Assembly: GCF_022489025.1 (NCBI RefSeq)
Contig: NZ_JAKVTG010000010.1
Span: 1 to 64,000, forward strand
Reading direction: 5' to 3'
Length of the DNA: 64,000 bases
From: Planococcus halocryophilus
GTDB taxonomy: Bacteria > Bacillota > Bacilli > Bacillales_A > Planococcaceae
In this document: piece after piece, positions 32,652-41,367 of the stretch
Layout: each line of letters begins with the position of its first letter
Position numbering within the stretch: position 1 is the stretch's first letter
Program-made: the position numbers and the translations under genes
Notes under the pieces: generated by a model
Told to the model about the DNA's origin: nothing
The model's database searches: none
The model's input: the letters and a program-made list of their open reading frames with translations, nothing else

Positions 32652-32888
32652 ATGTCAAACCAAGTTACAGTATACTCAACAGATACGTGCCCATACTGCA
32701 CAATGATGAAAAACTTCTTGGAACAGAATAATGTTTCATACACAGAAGTAAATGTGCAACATGATCAAGCGGCAGCCAATCGCCTCGTGCAAGCTACTGG
32801 CCAAATGGGTGTCCCACAAACAAATATAAACGGTGAATGGGTTCTCGGTTTCGATCCGAGTCGCGTTTCGGAATTATTGAACGCATAA
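32652..32888 (+). CDS. glutaredoxin family protein
   Basis: This 78-aa glutaredoxin/NrdH-like protein has its active site at CPYC (residues 13-16) and the conserved GVPQ cis-Pro motif. It may reduce disulfides or persulfides. It is the first gene of a likely operon with two rhodaneses behind the CsoR/CstR-like promoter. SD AGGAGGAAG. Confidence 0.92.
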   Translation: MSNQVTVYSTDTCPYCTMMKNFLEQNNVSYTEVNVQHDQAAANRLVQATGQMGVPQTNINGEWVLGFDPSRVSELLNA

Positions 32889-32946
32889 ACGATTTATGTT
32901 ATGAATGAATTACAAATGAAAACCAAATTATTAGGAGGAATTATTG

Positions 32947-33243
32947 ATGAAATCAATTTCTACAAAAGAACTGCAGACATTATTAGAAGAAGGTAAAAAA
33001 GTGAACATTATTGACGTGCGTGAAACATCAGAAGTAGCGACTGGGAAAATTCCTGGAGCTGTAAATATGCCTTTAGGATTATTGGAGTTCAAAATGAACG
33101 AATTGGACAAAAAAGAACAATACTATGTAAACTGCCAAGCAGGCGGACGTAGCAGCTCAGCATGCAAATTTTTAGATAACCAAGGTTATAATGTAACAAA
33201 TGTTGAAGGCGGTATGACAGCGTGGGAAGGCGAAGTCGAGTAA
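32947..33243 (+). CDS. rhodanese-like sulfurtransferase
   Basis: This 98-aa single-domain cytosolic rhodanese has active-site Cys63 in the loop CQAGGRS and the N-terminal motif IIDVRE. It probably carries persulfide sulfur. The start is ATG 32947 behind AGGAGGA. The gene is linked to glutaredoxin upstream and overlaps a second rhodanese downstream (TAATG). Confidence 0.92.
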   Translation: MKSISTKELQTLLEEGKKVNIIDVRETSEVATGKIPGAVNMPLGLLEFKMNELDKKEQYYVNCQAGGRSSSACKFLDNQGYNVTNVEGGMTAWEGEVE

Positions 33244-33614
33244 TGACAAAGCGACTCGTATTGATGCTCACAATTGTCAGTGCGCTGCTGTTAGCGGCGT
33301 GCGGACAAGAAGCGGGTTATGAAACTATCCAAATCGATCAAGTGGCTGAAAAGCAAGATACCGGCTACACCGTATTGGATGTTCGCGAACCGTTTGAATT
33401 TGATCAAGGGCATATTCCGGGTGCACAAAACGAGCCACTTACGGAAATGCAAAATGGTGATTTTGACGGTCTTCAAAAAGACAAAAAATACGTTGTCATT
33501 TGCCAGTCAGGCAATCGATCCCAGCAAGCGAGTGAATTGATGCTTGATGAAGGCTATGAGTTTGTAAATGTGGCTCAAGGTATGTCTTCATGGGAAGGCA
33601 CCATAGAAAAATAG
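33243..33614 (+). CDS. rhodanese-like lipoprotein
   Basis: This 123-aa rhodanese has active-site Cys87 in CQSGNRS. It is exported and lipid-anchored, with a signal peptide ending in LLAA-C (Cys20). Its ATG overlaps the stop of the preceding rhodanese (TAATG), showing tight coupling. The pair gives one sulfurtransferase inside and one outside the membrane. It ends at a strong terminator. Confidence 0.9.
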   Translation: MTKRLVLMLTIVSALLLAACGQEAGYETIQIDQVAEKQDTGYTVLDVREPFEFDQGHIPGAQNEPLTEMQNGDFDGLQKDKKYVVICQSGNRSQQASELMLDEGYEFVNVAQGMSSWEGTIEK

Positions 33615-33645
33615 ACGATTATTGAAAAACTTGATTTAAAACAAA

Positions 33646-33681
33646 TAAAAAAACTCCCTAAATTTTAGGGAGTTTTTTTAT
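33646..33681. terminator. bidirectional terminator
   Basis: The perfect stem AAAAACTCCCTAAA/TTTAGGGAGTTTTT has A on the left and T on the right. It serves the rhodanese operon and, on the minus strand, the 25-aa peptide gene. Confidence 0.85.
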
Positions 33682-33687
33682 TTGTTA

Positions 33688-33765
33688 TTAGTCTGTAAAT
33701 GAAAGTGAAGTTAAGTATCCGAGCATAAATAGGAGACCCAATCCGATCAATAATGATGCATCCAC
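33688..33765 (-). CDS. 25-aa hydrophobic peptide
   Basis: A GTG start at 33765 lies 7 nt after AAGGAGG, and the stop is TAA 33688. The product is 25 aa, opening MDASLLIGLGLLFMLGYLTS and ending LSFTD, essentially a single membrane segment. It is convergent with the rhodanese operon and shares its terminator. I do not recognise it. It could be a small membrane regulator or a type I toxin-like peptide, but no antitoxin RNA was identified. Confidence 0.5.
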   Translation of the reverse strand: MDASLLIGLGLLFMLGYLTSLSFTD

Positions 33766-33912
33766 GAAAATTCCTCCTTTTCAAAAAAAAACAAGGCGTT
33801 GTTAATGACTTTATTGTACAATGAATTTCAAGAAGATGAAACCTTTACCCGTGAAAATCGTATAAATAAGCAGATATGTTACTAAAATGTTCATAAAGAA
33901 AAGGTGATGTTC

Positions 33913-34506
33913 ATGAAAAATTGGTGGCAAAAGTCGCTGATGATTGCAGTTGCCGTTTTGACATTGGGCGCAATCTCTCCGAATCATTTAATCTGGGAGT
34001 CGCTTTTAGACGAAAAAGGTCAACCAAAATCACATGCAGCGGAAAGTGATAATAAACAATATATTTATGACTGGGTCGACCAAAGCGAGTTTTATGATAC
34101 CAGTGATTCAATACTTACTACAGCTCATCAATCTGCCGAAGAGCAGTCTTATTTGAAATTTGGTTCGCGAATTGGTCCGGTCATTCAAGATGAATTCCAG
34201 ACAATGATTTTACCGAACATTCAGCGGGCAATTGATGTTCATTTAGCAAGTCTAGATGACAGTAAACTGAAATCCTTGGCAATTTCCGAAAAGCCGTCAG
34301 GTGATTACGCTGAAAAAATATTCCATATTTACGATACCGAAACAAATATAGACGAAATTCGTTTTCATGTTCGAACAGAGAAAAAGCCGAAAATAGGCTA
34401 CTCGTTTAATTTTCATTATCATGTGGCTAATGATGATTTCCAAAAACATATCACATTGGGAGATATTTATTGGTCTAAAAACACACCGCCAAAATGGCTT
34501 TCTTAA
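33913..34506 (+). CDS. ypjP: YpjP family protein
   Basis: This 197-aa exported or membrane-anchored protein has an N-terminal hydrophobic segment (about residues 8-22). The mature part contains the YpjP-type region (EEQSYLKFGSRIGPVIQDEF and KPKIGYSFNFHYH). Function unknown. It lies next to thyA, as in Bacillus. I choose ATG 33913 (SD AAAGGTG, 7 nt); GTG 33904 and ATG 33907 are in frame but overlap the SD. Confidence 0.82.
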   Translation: MKNWWQKSLMIAVAVLTLGAISPNHLIWESLLDEKGQPKSHAAESDNKQYIYDWVDQSEFYDTSDSILTTAHQSAEEQSYLKFGSRIGPVIQDEFQTMILPNIQRAIDVHLASLDDSKLKSLAISEKPSGDYAEKIFHIYDTETNIDEIRFHVRTEKKPKIGYSFNFHYHVANDDFQKHITLGDIYWSKNTPPKWLS

Positions 34507-34530
34507 ACCGTTCACTTTGTGACGGTTTTT
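34505..34530 (+). terminator. intrinsic terminator
   Basis: The stem AAACCGT/ACGGTTT with CAC/GTG above it and six T lies at the ypjP stop codon. Confidence 0.75.
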
Positions 34531-34625
34531 TGTTTTGATAATTTTATGAATAGGTATTGTTAGTTCATATGTGTCCTCAGTCAATATTTTTGTTATGATT
34601 AAACTTAACAACGGAGGCGAATTAC

Positions 34626-35570
34626 ATGAAGCAATATTTAGACTTATGCGAACATATTTTACATAATGGTGCAACAAAAGAAGATCGAACGGGTACAGGA
34701 ACATTGAGTGTTTTTGGCCATCAAATGCGATTTGACTTGACGCAAGGATTTCCATTAATGACAACTAAAAAAACGGCATTCCGTTTAATTGTATCTGAAC
34801 TACTTTGGTTTATTAAAGGAGATACAAACGTTCGAGCATTGCTACAAGACAACAATCATATATGGGACGAATGGGCATTTGCCCAGTGGGTAGAAAGTGA
34901 CGAATATACAGGGCCGGATATGACAGATTTTGGTCGTCGTGCCCAGAAATATCCTGAGTTTGCAGAACTATATAAACAGCAGATGCAAATTTTCCAACAA
35001 CAAGTGATTAATAACCCGTTATTCGCTGAGAAATACGGGGATTTAGGTCCAGTTTACGGTAAGCAATGGCGTTCGTGGGCAACAACAGAAGGCGAAACGA
35101 TCGATCAATTAAAAAATGTCATCGAATCCATTAAAAAGAATCCGGATTCCCGTCGACATCTTGTTACCGCATGGAATCCAGAATTTATAGACGACATGGC
35201 ATTACCGCCTTGCCATATTATTTTCCAGTTTTACGTAGCAGATGGAAAACTTTCATGTCAGCTGTATCAACGAAGTGCAGATGTCTTTTTAGGGGTGCCG
35301 TTTAATATCGCTTCTTATGCATTGTTGACACACCTTATTGCCCGTGAATGCAATTTGGAAGTTGGCGATTTTGTTTACACAACAGGCGACACACATCTAT
35401 ATTCAAATCACTTATCACAAGTGAAAGAACAACTAACTAGAGAGCCAAAACCGCTTCCAACATTACACATTAATGAGGAAGTCGAATCCATATTTGATTT
35501 AACGCTTGCAGATATCACCATTGAAGGTTATGATCCACACCCGCGGATAAAAGCACCCGTTGCGGTTTAA
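34626..35570 (+). CDS. thyA: thymidylate synthase
   Basis: This 314-aa folate-dependent enzyme converts dUMP to dTMP. The catalytic Cys is in [11 protein letters not shown], and the Arg pair is in DSRRHL. It belongs to the long form with an insertion of about 50 residues (roughly residues 85-140), as in staphylococci and lactobacilli; the E. coli enzyme has 264 aa. The dihydrofolate it releases is recycled by the DHFR encoded 64 bp downstream. Confidence 0.97.
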   Translation: MKQYLDLCEHILHNGATKEDRTGTGTLSVFGHQMRFDLTQGFPLMTTKKTAFRLIVSELLWFIKGDTNVRALLQDNNHIWDEWAFAQWVESDEYTGPDMTDFGRRAQKYPEFAELYKQQMQIFQQQVINNPLFAEKYGDLGPVYGKQWRSWATTEGETIDQLKNVIESIKKNPDSRRHLVTAWNPEFIDDMALPPCHIIFQFYVADGKLSCQLYQRSADVFLGVPFNIASYALLTHLIARECNLEVGDFVYTTGDTHLYSNHLSQVKEQLTREPKPLPTLHINEEVESIFDLTLADITIEGYDPHPRIKAPVAV

Positions 35571-35634
35571 TGGGCAACAGGATTTCATTAAATAGAGTTT
35601 AACACCCGTAAAAAGCGGGGTAGGAGGAAGATGT

Positions 35635-36132
35635 ATGATTTCATTGATGGTAGCGCATGATCCTAACCGGGTCATTGGAAAGAATAACGAATTGCCTTGG
35701 CATATACCTGCTGATTTGGCTTATTTTAAAGAACATACAATTGGAAAAGGCATTGTTATGGGGCGCAATACGTATGAATCTATAGGACGTCCACTTCCAA
35801 AGCGCCGTAATATCGTTGTGACACGCAACGATTATTACGAAGCAGAAGGAGTAGACGTGGTACACAATTTGTCAGATGCGATCCGATTAGCAAAAGAAGC
35901 GAATGAAGAAGTGATGATTATTGGCGGTGAACAGATTTTTGAATCGGTACTACCTGATGCTGATCGCCTTTACATCACATTAATTCATCAAGAATTTGAC
36001 GGAGATACTTATTTCCCAGAATATGGCCGTGAGTGGAAACTTGTTTCAGAATCGGAGCAGCAAATTTCAAACGATGTAGCTTTTTCATACTTAGTATACG
36101 AAAGACGGAAAAAGAAAAATGTCCATGCTTAA
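35635..36132 (+). CDS. dfrA: dihydrofolate reductase
   Basis: This 165-aa NADPH-dependent enzyme restores tetrahydrofolate. The N-terminus ISLMVAHDPNRVIGKNNELPWHIPADL is the family hallmark (the acid is Asp27). Motifs GRNTYESIGRPLP and IIGGEQIFE are also present. It is coupled to thyA, with SD AGGAGGAAG. Its last codons overlap the start of the acyltransferase gene by 14 bp. Confidence 0.97.
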   Translation: MISLMVAHDPNRVIGKNNELPWHIPADLAYFKEHTIGKGIVMGRNTYESIGRPLPKRRNIVVTRNDYYEAEGVDVVHNLSDAIRLAKEANEEVMIIGGEQIFESVLPDADRLYITLIHQEFDGDTYFPEYGREWKLVSESEQQISNDVAFSYLVYERRKKKNVHA

Positions 36133-36856
36133 TTCTTTTCGTACATTTTCCTTTCTTTTTGGCTATTTGCCATTTAGTGCAATAAGTTTAAAAAAATTCA
36201 TGAAACAAAAACAATATTTGTCTCTTGAGGAATATGATCAATTAATTCATACGGAACCACAAAAATGGGCAACCGGCATTATGAAGCGGACGAAAAGTAA
36301 GGTGTCCATTCAAGGTCTAGAAAAATTACCACAAGGACCTGTGCTGTTTGTCAGTAATCATGAAGGAAATTTTGATATTCCAACATTGCTTTCAACGATT
36401 CCAAAGCCATTTGGTTTTATTTCAAAAAAAGAAGTAAAAAAATTCCCTATCATTCCGATGTATATGCAAGAGATGAACTGTGTATTTTTAGATCGAACCG
36501 ATCGCCGGAGTGCATTGAAATCGATTACAGATACAGTAGAAAAGCTAAAAGAAGGCCATTCAATTTTGATTTTTCCTGAAGGAACGAGAAGCAAAGGTGA
36601 TGGCCTTGGTGAATTTAAAGCAGGTTTCTTGCGTATTGCAAAAGATGCAAATGTATCGATTTTACCAATTGCCATCCATGGAACTGCAGATATTATGGAA
36701 AAAAACAACAATAAAGTAATGCCGGCAACTGTACAAGTTCAACTTTTAGATCCGATTTCTAGCGACACAATAAAAGAAATGAATCCAAAAGAGGCATTAG
36801 CAATGATTCATTCACGAATTGCTGAAACAATTGTTACACTATCTAAGCAAAAATAA
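36119..36856 (+). CDS. PlsC-like lysophospholipid acyltransferase
   Basis: This 245-aa membrane-associated 1-acyl-glycerol-3-phosphate acyltransferase-like protein has the catalytic motif NHEGNFD (Hx4D) and substrate motif FPEGTRS, plus an N-terminal hydrophobic segment. It corresponds to B. subtilis YpkP, next to dfrA. The start could be ATG 36119 or ATG 36125; both overlap dfrA. Confidence 0.9.
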   Translation: MSMLNSFRTFSFLFGYLPFSAISLKKFMKQKQYLSLEEYDQLIHTEPQKWATGIMKRTKSKVSIQGLEKLPQGPVLFVSNHEGNFDIPTLLSTIPKPFGFISKKEVKKFPIIPMYMQEMNCVFLDRTDRRSALKSITDTVEKLKEGHSILIFPEGTRSKGDGLGEFKAGFLRIAKDANVSILPIAIHGTADIMEKNNNKVMPATVQVQLLDPISSDTIKEMNPKEALAMIHSRIAETIVTLSKQK

Positions 36857-36943
36857 AATTTAGATTAATAGTTTTGAATAGCAATTTACATGATTTTTTT
36901 GCAATTCCATTACTTAAATCTAAGTGAAGAAAAGAGTGATTTC

Positions 36944-37783
36944 ATGTCAAAAATTCATATCGTCACGGATTCGACCGCTGATTTAAAACCGGAGGTCATT
37001 AAAAAATATGATTTACATGTGGTTCCATTGAGCATACAAGTCGGTGGAAAAACTTATTTAGACCGAGTAGATCTTGAACCGGAATCTTTTTTAGAGTTAA
37101 TGAAAAATACAAAGGAAATGCCAAAAAGCTCCCAACCAGCTCCGGGTGTTTTTAAAGAGTTGTATGACAAGCTAGGTGAAAATGGCGATCAAATTTTATC
37201 TATTCATATGACTGGAGGCATGAGTGGTACTGTTGAATCTGCAAGAACTGCAGCTCAACTTTCAGAATCAGATGTTACAGTTATTGATTCACGTTATATT
37301 TCGCACGCTTTAACTTTTCAAGTTTTTGAGGCAGCTAAAATGGCCAAGGAAGGAAAGTCGATGGACGAAATTGTTGCGCGAGTAGAGCAAGTTCGTCTCA
37401 ATACAAAACTGTTTGTTGTGGTGGATACACTAGATAACCTTGTGAAAGGCGGACGAATCGGAAAAGGTCGTGCGTTATTAGGATCCTTGATGAAAATCAA
37501 GCCGATCGCTTCTTTAGATAGTGGTGAATATACACCAGTTGCTAAAGTTAGAAGCCATAAGCAAGTAGTGGATTATTTAATGAAAGATTTTCTCGACCGG
37601 ACTACAGGCAAGCAAGTAAAAGGTGTTGGTATCGCCCACGCCAATGGACTTGCAATGGCAGGTCCATTGCGCGAAAAAATTAAAGAAACCGGTTTTGATG
37701 ATATTCAATTTGACTTTACAACGCCAATAATTTCCACACACACAGGAATCGGTGCAATAGGATTTATGTATTATACCGACTAA
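36944..37783 (+). CDS. DegV family fatty-acid-binding protein
   Basis: This 279-aa protein opens with the DegV signature KIHIVTDSTADL. It has SSQPAPG and the C-terminal HTGIGAIGFMYY. DegV proteins (FakB type) bind a fatty acid for phosphorylation by FakA. FakA is not in this window. Start at ATG 36944. Its neighbour is an acyltransferase, which fits a lipid role. Confidence 0.92.
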   Translation: MSKIHIVTDSTADLKPEVIKKYDLHVVPLSIQVGGKTYLDRVDLEPESFLELMKNTKEMPKSSQPAPGVFKELYDKLGENGDQILSIHMTGGMSGTVESARTAAQLSESDVTVIDSRYISHALTFQVFEAAKMAKEGKSMDEIVARVEQVRLNTKLFVVVDTLDNLVKGGRIGKGRALLGSLMKIKPIASLDSGEYTPVAKVRSHKQVVDYLMKDFLDRTTGKQVKGVGIAHANGLAMAGPLREKIKETGFDDIQFDFTTPIISTHTGIGAIGFMYYTD

Positions 37784-37822
37784 CGATAAAGTACAGTCCT
37801 ATTTAAAAAAGGAGAGACGAAT

Positions 37823-38620
37823 TTGAAACGCATCCTGTTAATCGTCATTTTGTCCACGGGTATAGTAGCGGGGTGCAGTCCAACGTTTATCTTTGGCAAC
37901 GAAGAGGCAGAGCCGAGAAATGAACCATCAATCAGTTCTTATACGGTACCGCCGAACTTTAAACCTCAAGCCGTCATCATCACAGCTCTTGGTGATTCGT
38001 TATCTCAAGGAGTTGGTGATGAAGCAGATTTAGGTGGCTATACAGGCAGGTTAGCAGCCGAAATTCAGACTTGGCAAGGAATTGAAGGGGTTGCTGTTGA
38101 AAATACTGCTAAAAGGGGTCGACGTAGCGATCAATTGCTAGCAATGTTCCAGCAAGGCAAACTAACGGGTCCTATTACAGAAGCGGATTATTTAACTATG
38201 ACCATTGGTGGAAATGATGTGATGCGAATTGTGAAACGCGATTTGTTTTCACTGAATATAGAAGCTTTCGATGATGAATTGGTTTTCTATGAAAGTCGTT
38301 TTGATACGATTCTGACTTCGATACGAGATATCAATCCAACTGTGCCTATTATTATGATGGGCATTTATAATCCTTTTTCGCTCGTAACAGATGAAGTAGA
38401 AGAATTTGATCAAATTATAGACTCTTTTAATCAAGTAATGCAAAAAAGGATAGATAAAGATCCTCAGGCTTGTTTTGTGCCTGTCAGTGATTTATTTGTC
38501 GGTAATAAAAATCTGGTTTACCATTCCGATTTTTTTCATCCCAATAGTAAAGGTTATGATTTGATGACAAAGCGTATTTTAAAGAGGATGGAAGAATGTG
38601 GATTGAGTTATGAAGAATAG
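37823..38620 (+). CDS. ypmR: SGNH/GDSL hydrolase lipoprotein (YpmR)
   Basis: This 265-aa surface-anchored esterase/lipase-like protein has the lipobox VAG-C (Cys18), the nucleophile block GDSLSQG, the oxyanion GGND and the C-terminal DFFHPN catalytic Asp/His. It starts at TTG 37823 behind AAGGAGAG. It is followed by ypmS 9 bp later, as in B. subtilis. Confidence 0.9.
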   Translation: MKRILLIVILSTGIVAGCSPTFIFGNEEAEPRNEPSISSYTVPPNFKPQAVIITALGDSLSQGVGDEADLGGYTGRLAAEIQTWQGIEGVAVENTAKRGRRSDQLLAMFQQGKLTGPITEADYLTMTIGGNDVMRIVKRDLFSLNIEAFDDELVFYESRFDTILTSIRDINPTVPIIMMGIYNPFSLVTDEVEEFDQIIDSFNQVMQKRIDKDPQACFVPVSDLFVGNKNLVYHSDFFHPNSKGYDLMTKRILKRMEECGLSYEE

Positions 38621-38629
38621 GGTGAGGAT

Positions 38630-39208
38630 ATGATGAGAAAATGGCGTTTGGCCTTTTTTGCTCTGCTGGCGTTGAATGCATTGGCATTGGTAGGAGCGGT
38701 GCTTTATGTAACGACTCCGCCAAAAGACTATACATCGTATCAGGCCTTAGAAAACAGACCTGCTGCTGGTAATACAGTAGTCGTCAATACGACAAAAGCG
38801 GATTTTGAAGGAATTGCTAATACCTATATACAAAAAGCAATGAAAGATCAGCCGATTCCATTAGCTTTATCAGTTGCGGACGATGTCAGTATTTCAACAG
38901 AATTAACGGTGTTTTCAGTGACATTGCCTATTTTGATGAAATTTGAACCGGTTGTTCAAGAAGATGGCAATTTATTACTAGAACAAAAGTCTGTAGAAGT
39001 CGGCATGCTGGATATTCCGCCTGAATCTGCGTTAAAGTTACTTAGAGATTCAGTTGACCTTCCAGATTTTATGGAAGTGATGCCTAAAGACGAAGAAGTG
39101 GTATTAAAGCTTACGGAAATACCTTTAGATGATGGAATTTCTGTTCGAGCGGCATCGTTTAACTTAAAAGATGATGATATCCGATTATTGGTAACAATCG
39201 AACCATAG
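38630..39208 (+). CDS. ypmS: YpmS family (DUF2140) protein
   Basis: This 192-aa protein has one N-terminal membrane segment (about residues 7-27) and an extracytoplasmic DUF2140 domain (LALSVADDVSISTELTVFSV and PPESALKLLR). Function unknown. It is conserved next to ypmR and lies 16 bp before msrA. Confidence 0.9.
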   Translation: MMRKWRLAFFALLALNALALVGAVLYVTTPPKDYTSYQALENRPAAGNTVVVNTTKADFEGIANTYIQKAMKDQPIPLALSVADDVSISTELTVFSVTLPILMKFEPVVQEDGNLLLEQKSVEVGMLDIPPESALKLLRDSVDLPDFMEVMPKDEEVVLKLTEIPLDDGISVRAASFNLKDDDIRLLVTIEP

Positions 39209-39224
39209 GGAACGGAGTGAGTAG

Positions 39225-39755
39225 ATGAAGACAGAAAAAGCGACATTTGCAGGTGGCTGTTTTTGGTGCATGGTTAAACCTTTTGATTCATTAGATGGCA
39301 TTGAAGAAGTCGTGAGTGGATATACAGGCGGGGAGTTAAAAAATCCGAGCTATGAACAAGTTTGTTCAAATGCTACAGGACATGTGGAAGCGGTTCAAAT
39401 TACATTTCAACCCGATATTTTCCCATATGAAAAATTGTTAGACGTCTTCTGGACACAAATCGATCCGACAGATGCCGGAGGTCAATTTTTTGACCGTGGG
39501 GAATCGTATCAAACGGCTATTTTTGTTCATTCCGAGGAACAACGCCTCGTAGCAGAAAAGTCTAAACAAGAACTAGACAATTCGGGCAGGTTTGAAAAGG
39601 CTGTTGTGACACCAATCCTTGAAGCCAAACCATTTTATTTGGCAGAAAAACACCATCAAGATTACTATAAGAAAAACCCTGGCCATTACAATCGTTATTC
39701 AGTTGGATCGGGGCGGACTTCATTTATAGAAAAGAATTGGGGTGGACAATTATGA
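39225..39755 (+). CDS. msrA: peptide methionine sulfoxide reductase A
   Basis: This 176-aa enzyme repairs the S-epimer of methionine sulfoxide. The catalytic motif GCFWCM is near residue 11, and family motifs GYTGG and [10 protein letters not shown] are present. Its stop overlaps the msrB start (ATGA), so both stereospecific repair enzymes are made together. Confidence 0.97.
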   Translation: MKTEKATFAGGCFWCMVKPFDSLDGIEEVVSGYTGGELKNPSYEQVCSNATGHVEAVQITFQPDIFPYEKLLDVFWTQIDPTDAGGQFFDRGESYQTAIFVHSEEQRLVAEKSKQELDNSGRFEKAVVTPILEAKPFYLAEKHHQDYYKKNPGHYNRYSVGSGRTSFIEKNWGGQL

Positions 39756-40177
39756 AAGACGAATTGAAATCAAAGCTAACACCGATGCAATATCATGTGA
39801 CGCAAGAAAGTGGTACTGAGCCTCCATTCCAAGGAGAATATGACCAACATTTCGAAGACGGTGTTTATGTAGATATTGTTTCAGGAAAACCGTTGTTTAG
39901 TTCAAAAGATAAATTTGATGCTCATTGTGGTTGGCCAAGTTTTGCGAAACCAATCGAAGAAACTGAAGTGAAAGAAAGTTTTGATACAAGTCACGGGATG
40001 CGAAGAACAGAAGTCCGTTCATCAACGGCAGATTCTCACTTAGGGCATTTATTCCCTGATGGGCCATCATCTTTAGGTGGACTTCGCTATTGTATTAATT
40101 CTGCGGCTCTTCGTTTTGTACCTAAAGAGCAGTTAGATGCAGAAGGTTTGTCCGAGTATAAGAAATTATTTGAATAA
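39752..40177 (+). CDS. msrB: peptide methionine sulfoxide reductase B
   Basis: This 141-aa enzyme acts on the R-epimer. It has [17 protein letters not shown] and the catalytic Cys in RYCINSAAL. The two zinc CxxC motifs of some MsrBs are absent (IVSGKPLF), as is usual in Bacillus. The start is ATG 39752, overlapping the msrA stop. A terminator follows. Confidence 0.97.
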   Translation: MKDELKSKLTPMQYHVTQESGTEPPFQGEYDQHFEDGVYVDIVSGKPLFSSKDKFDAHCGWPSFAKPIEETEVKESFDTSHGMRRTEVRSSTADSHLGHLFPDGPSSLGGLRYCINSAALRFVPKEQLDAEGLSEYKKLFE

Positions 40178-40185
40178 TGGGTTAC

Positions 40186-40210
40186 CCGGACAGTTTGTCC
40201 GGTTTTTTTT
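40186..40210 (+). terminator. intrinsic terminator
   Basis: The stem CCGGACA/TGTCCGG with loop GTT and eight T lies 9 bp after msrB. Read-through would lead into yozE. Confidence 0.85.
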
Positions 40211-40236
40211 GCCTGAAATTCGAAAGGAGTTCGACC

Positions 40237-40452
40237 ATGGAACGTTCATTTTACCAATTTGCATTGAAATACCGTGGCAAACTCGATGCTGATGACTTTT
40301 CGCATTTTTCGGATTCGATGTTTTTGGATCATTCATTTCCGAAATCTGAAACAGATTTTGAACGACTTTCTAAATACATTGAAGAAAAAGCACATCCAGT
40401 CATGAGAGCAAGCGTATTCGATGAAATGTGGAGAGAATACGCAGACGAATAA
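40237..40452 (+). CDS. yozE: YozE family SAM-like protein
   Basis: This 71-aa helical protein of the YozE_SAM_like family has the signature SFYQFALKYRG. Its role is unknown. The true start is ATG 40237 behind AAAGGAG. Upstream in-frame sequence is the terminator of msrB. Confidence 0.88.
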   Translation: MERSFYQFALKYRGKLDADDFSHFSDSMFLDHSFPKSETDFERLSKYIEEKAHPVMRASVFDEMWREYADE

Positions 40453-40522
40453 AGCTGGTCGTTGCACAAGCTGTAAAAAAACAGTATGATTAAATCTACT
40501 ATATAAAAGTGAGGTTTTTTAA

Positions 40523-41227
40523 ATGAGTGTTCACATTAATGCGAAAAAAGGCGACATTGCCGAAACAATTTTACTACCAGGAGATCCGCTTCGTGCTAAA
40601 TACATAGCGGAAACTTTTTTGGAAGATGTGACTTTGTACAATGAAGTCCGCAACATGTTCGGATATACCGGAACATATAAAGGGAAACGTATCTCTGTTC
40701 AAGGAACTGGAATGGGCGTACCGTCAATTGCAATTTATGTAACAGAATTGATGCAAGAATATGATGTAAAAAAATTAATCCGTGTAGGTACTTGTGGTTC
40801 AATCCATAAAGACGTAAAAGTGCGTGATGTAATTTTGGCACAAAGTGCGTCAACTAATTCAAAAATGAATGAAGTCATTTTCAATGGCATTGATTATGCA
40901 CCGACTGCAGATTTCGATTTGTTGTTAAAAGCTTATAATGCTGGCATTGAAAAAGGATTGAACTTGCGTGTAGGAAACGTCTTTACTGAAGACATTTTCT
41001 ATAATGAGTTTGCAGAACATGAAAAATGGGCTCAGTACGGAGTACTTGCTCTTGAAATGGAATCTGCAGCGCTTTACACATTAGCTGCTAAATTCGGTTG
41101 TCAAGCACTGTCTATTTTAACAGTGAGTGATCACTTATTAACAGGTGAAGTCACGACAGCTGAGGAACGTCAAACAACGTTCAACGACATGATTGTTGTG
41201 GCATTAGACGCAGCAATTCAAGACTAG
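40523..41227 (+). CDS. deoD: purine nucleoside phosphorylase DeoD
   Basis: This 234-aa enzyme phosphorolyses purine (deoxy)nucleosides to base and (deoxy)ribose-1-phosphate. Family motifs are [37 protein letters not shown] and the active-site Asp in SDHL. It belongs to the hexameric NP-I group. Two hairpins follow. Confidence 0.96.
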   Translation: MSVHINAKKGDIAETILLPGDPLRAKYIAETFLEDVTLYNEVRNMFGYTGTYKGKRISVQGTGMGVPSIAIYVTELMQEYDVKKLIRVGTCGSIHKDVKVRDVILAQSASTNSKMNEVIFNGIDYAPTADFDLLLKAYNAGIEKGLNLRVGNVFTEDIFYNEFAEHEKWAQYGVLALEMESAALYTLAAKFGCQALSILTVSDHLLTGEVTTAEERQTTFNDMIVVALDAAIQD

Positions 41228-41236
41228 TAAAAAGCA

Positions 41237-41287
41237 CTGACATTTAACACTAAAAATTATTCTAAATTCTTTAGTGTTAAATGTCAG
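41237..41287 (+). terminator. long hairpin after deoD
   Basis: An 18-bp perfect stem (41237-41254 with 41270-41287), 15-nt loop. No T run follows directly. It may stabilise the 3' end or act together with the next terminator. Confidence 0.7.
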
Positions 41288-41292
41288 CTTTA

Positions 41293-41319
41293 AAAAAGAC
41301 TGTTTCGACAGTCTTTTTC
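41293..41319 (+). terminator. intrinsic terminator
   Basis: The stem AAAGACTG/CAGTCTTT with loop TTTCGA and a T run is the second of two tandem hairpins after deoD. Confidence 0.85.
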
Positions 41320-41367
41320 TTTTCATGTTCTTAAGTTTTAAGCGCGATTATGAAAGTGGTGAAATAG

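Noticed and set aside
32549..32731. 60-aa plus-strand frame before the glutaredoxin gene
   Set aside because: Covers the promoter/operator and continues out of frame into the glutaredoxin gene. No SD.
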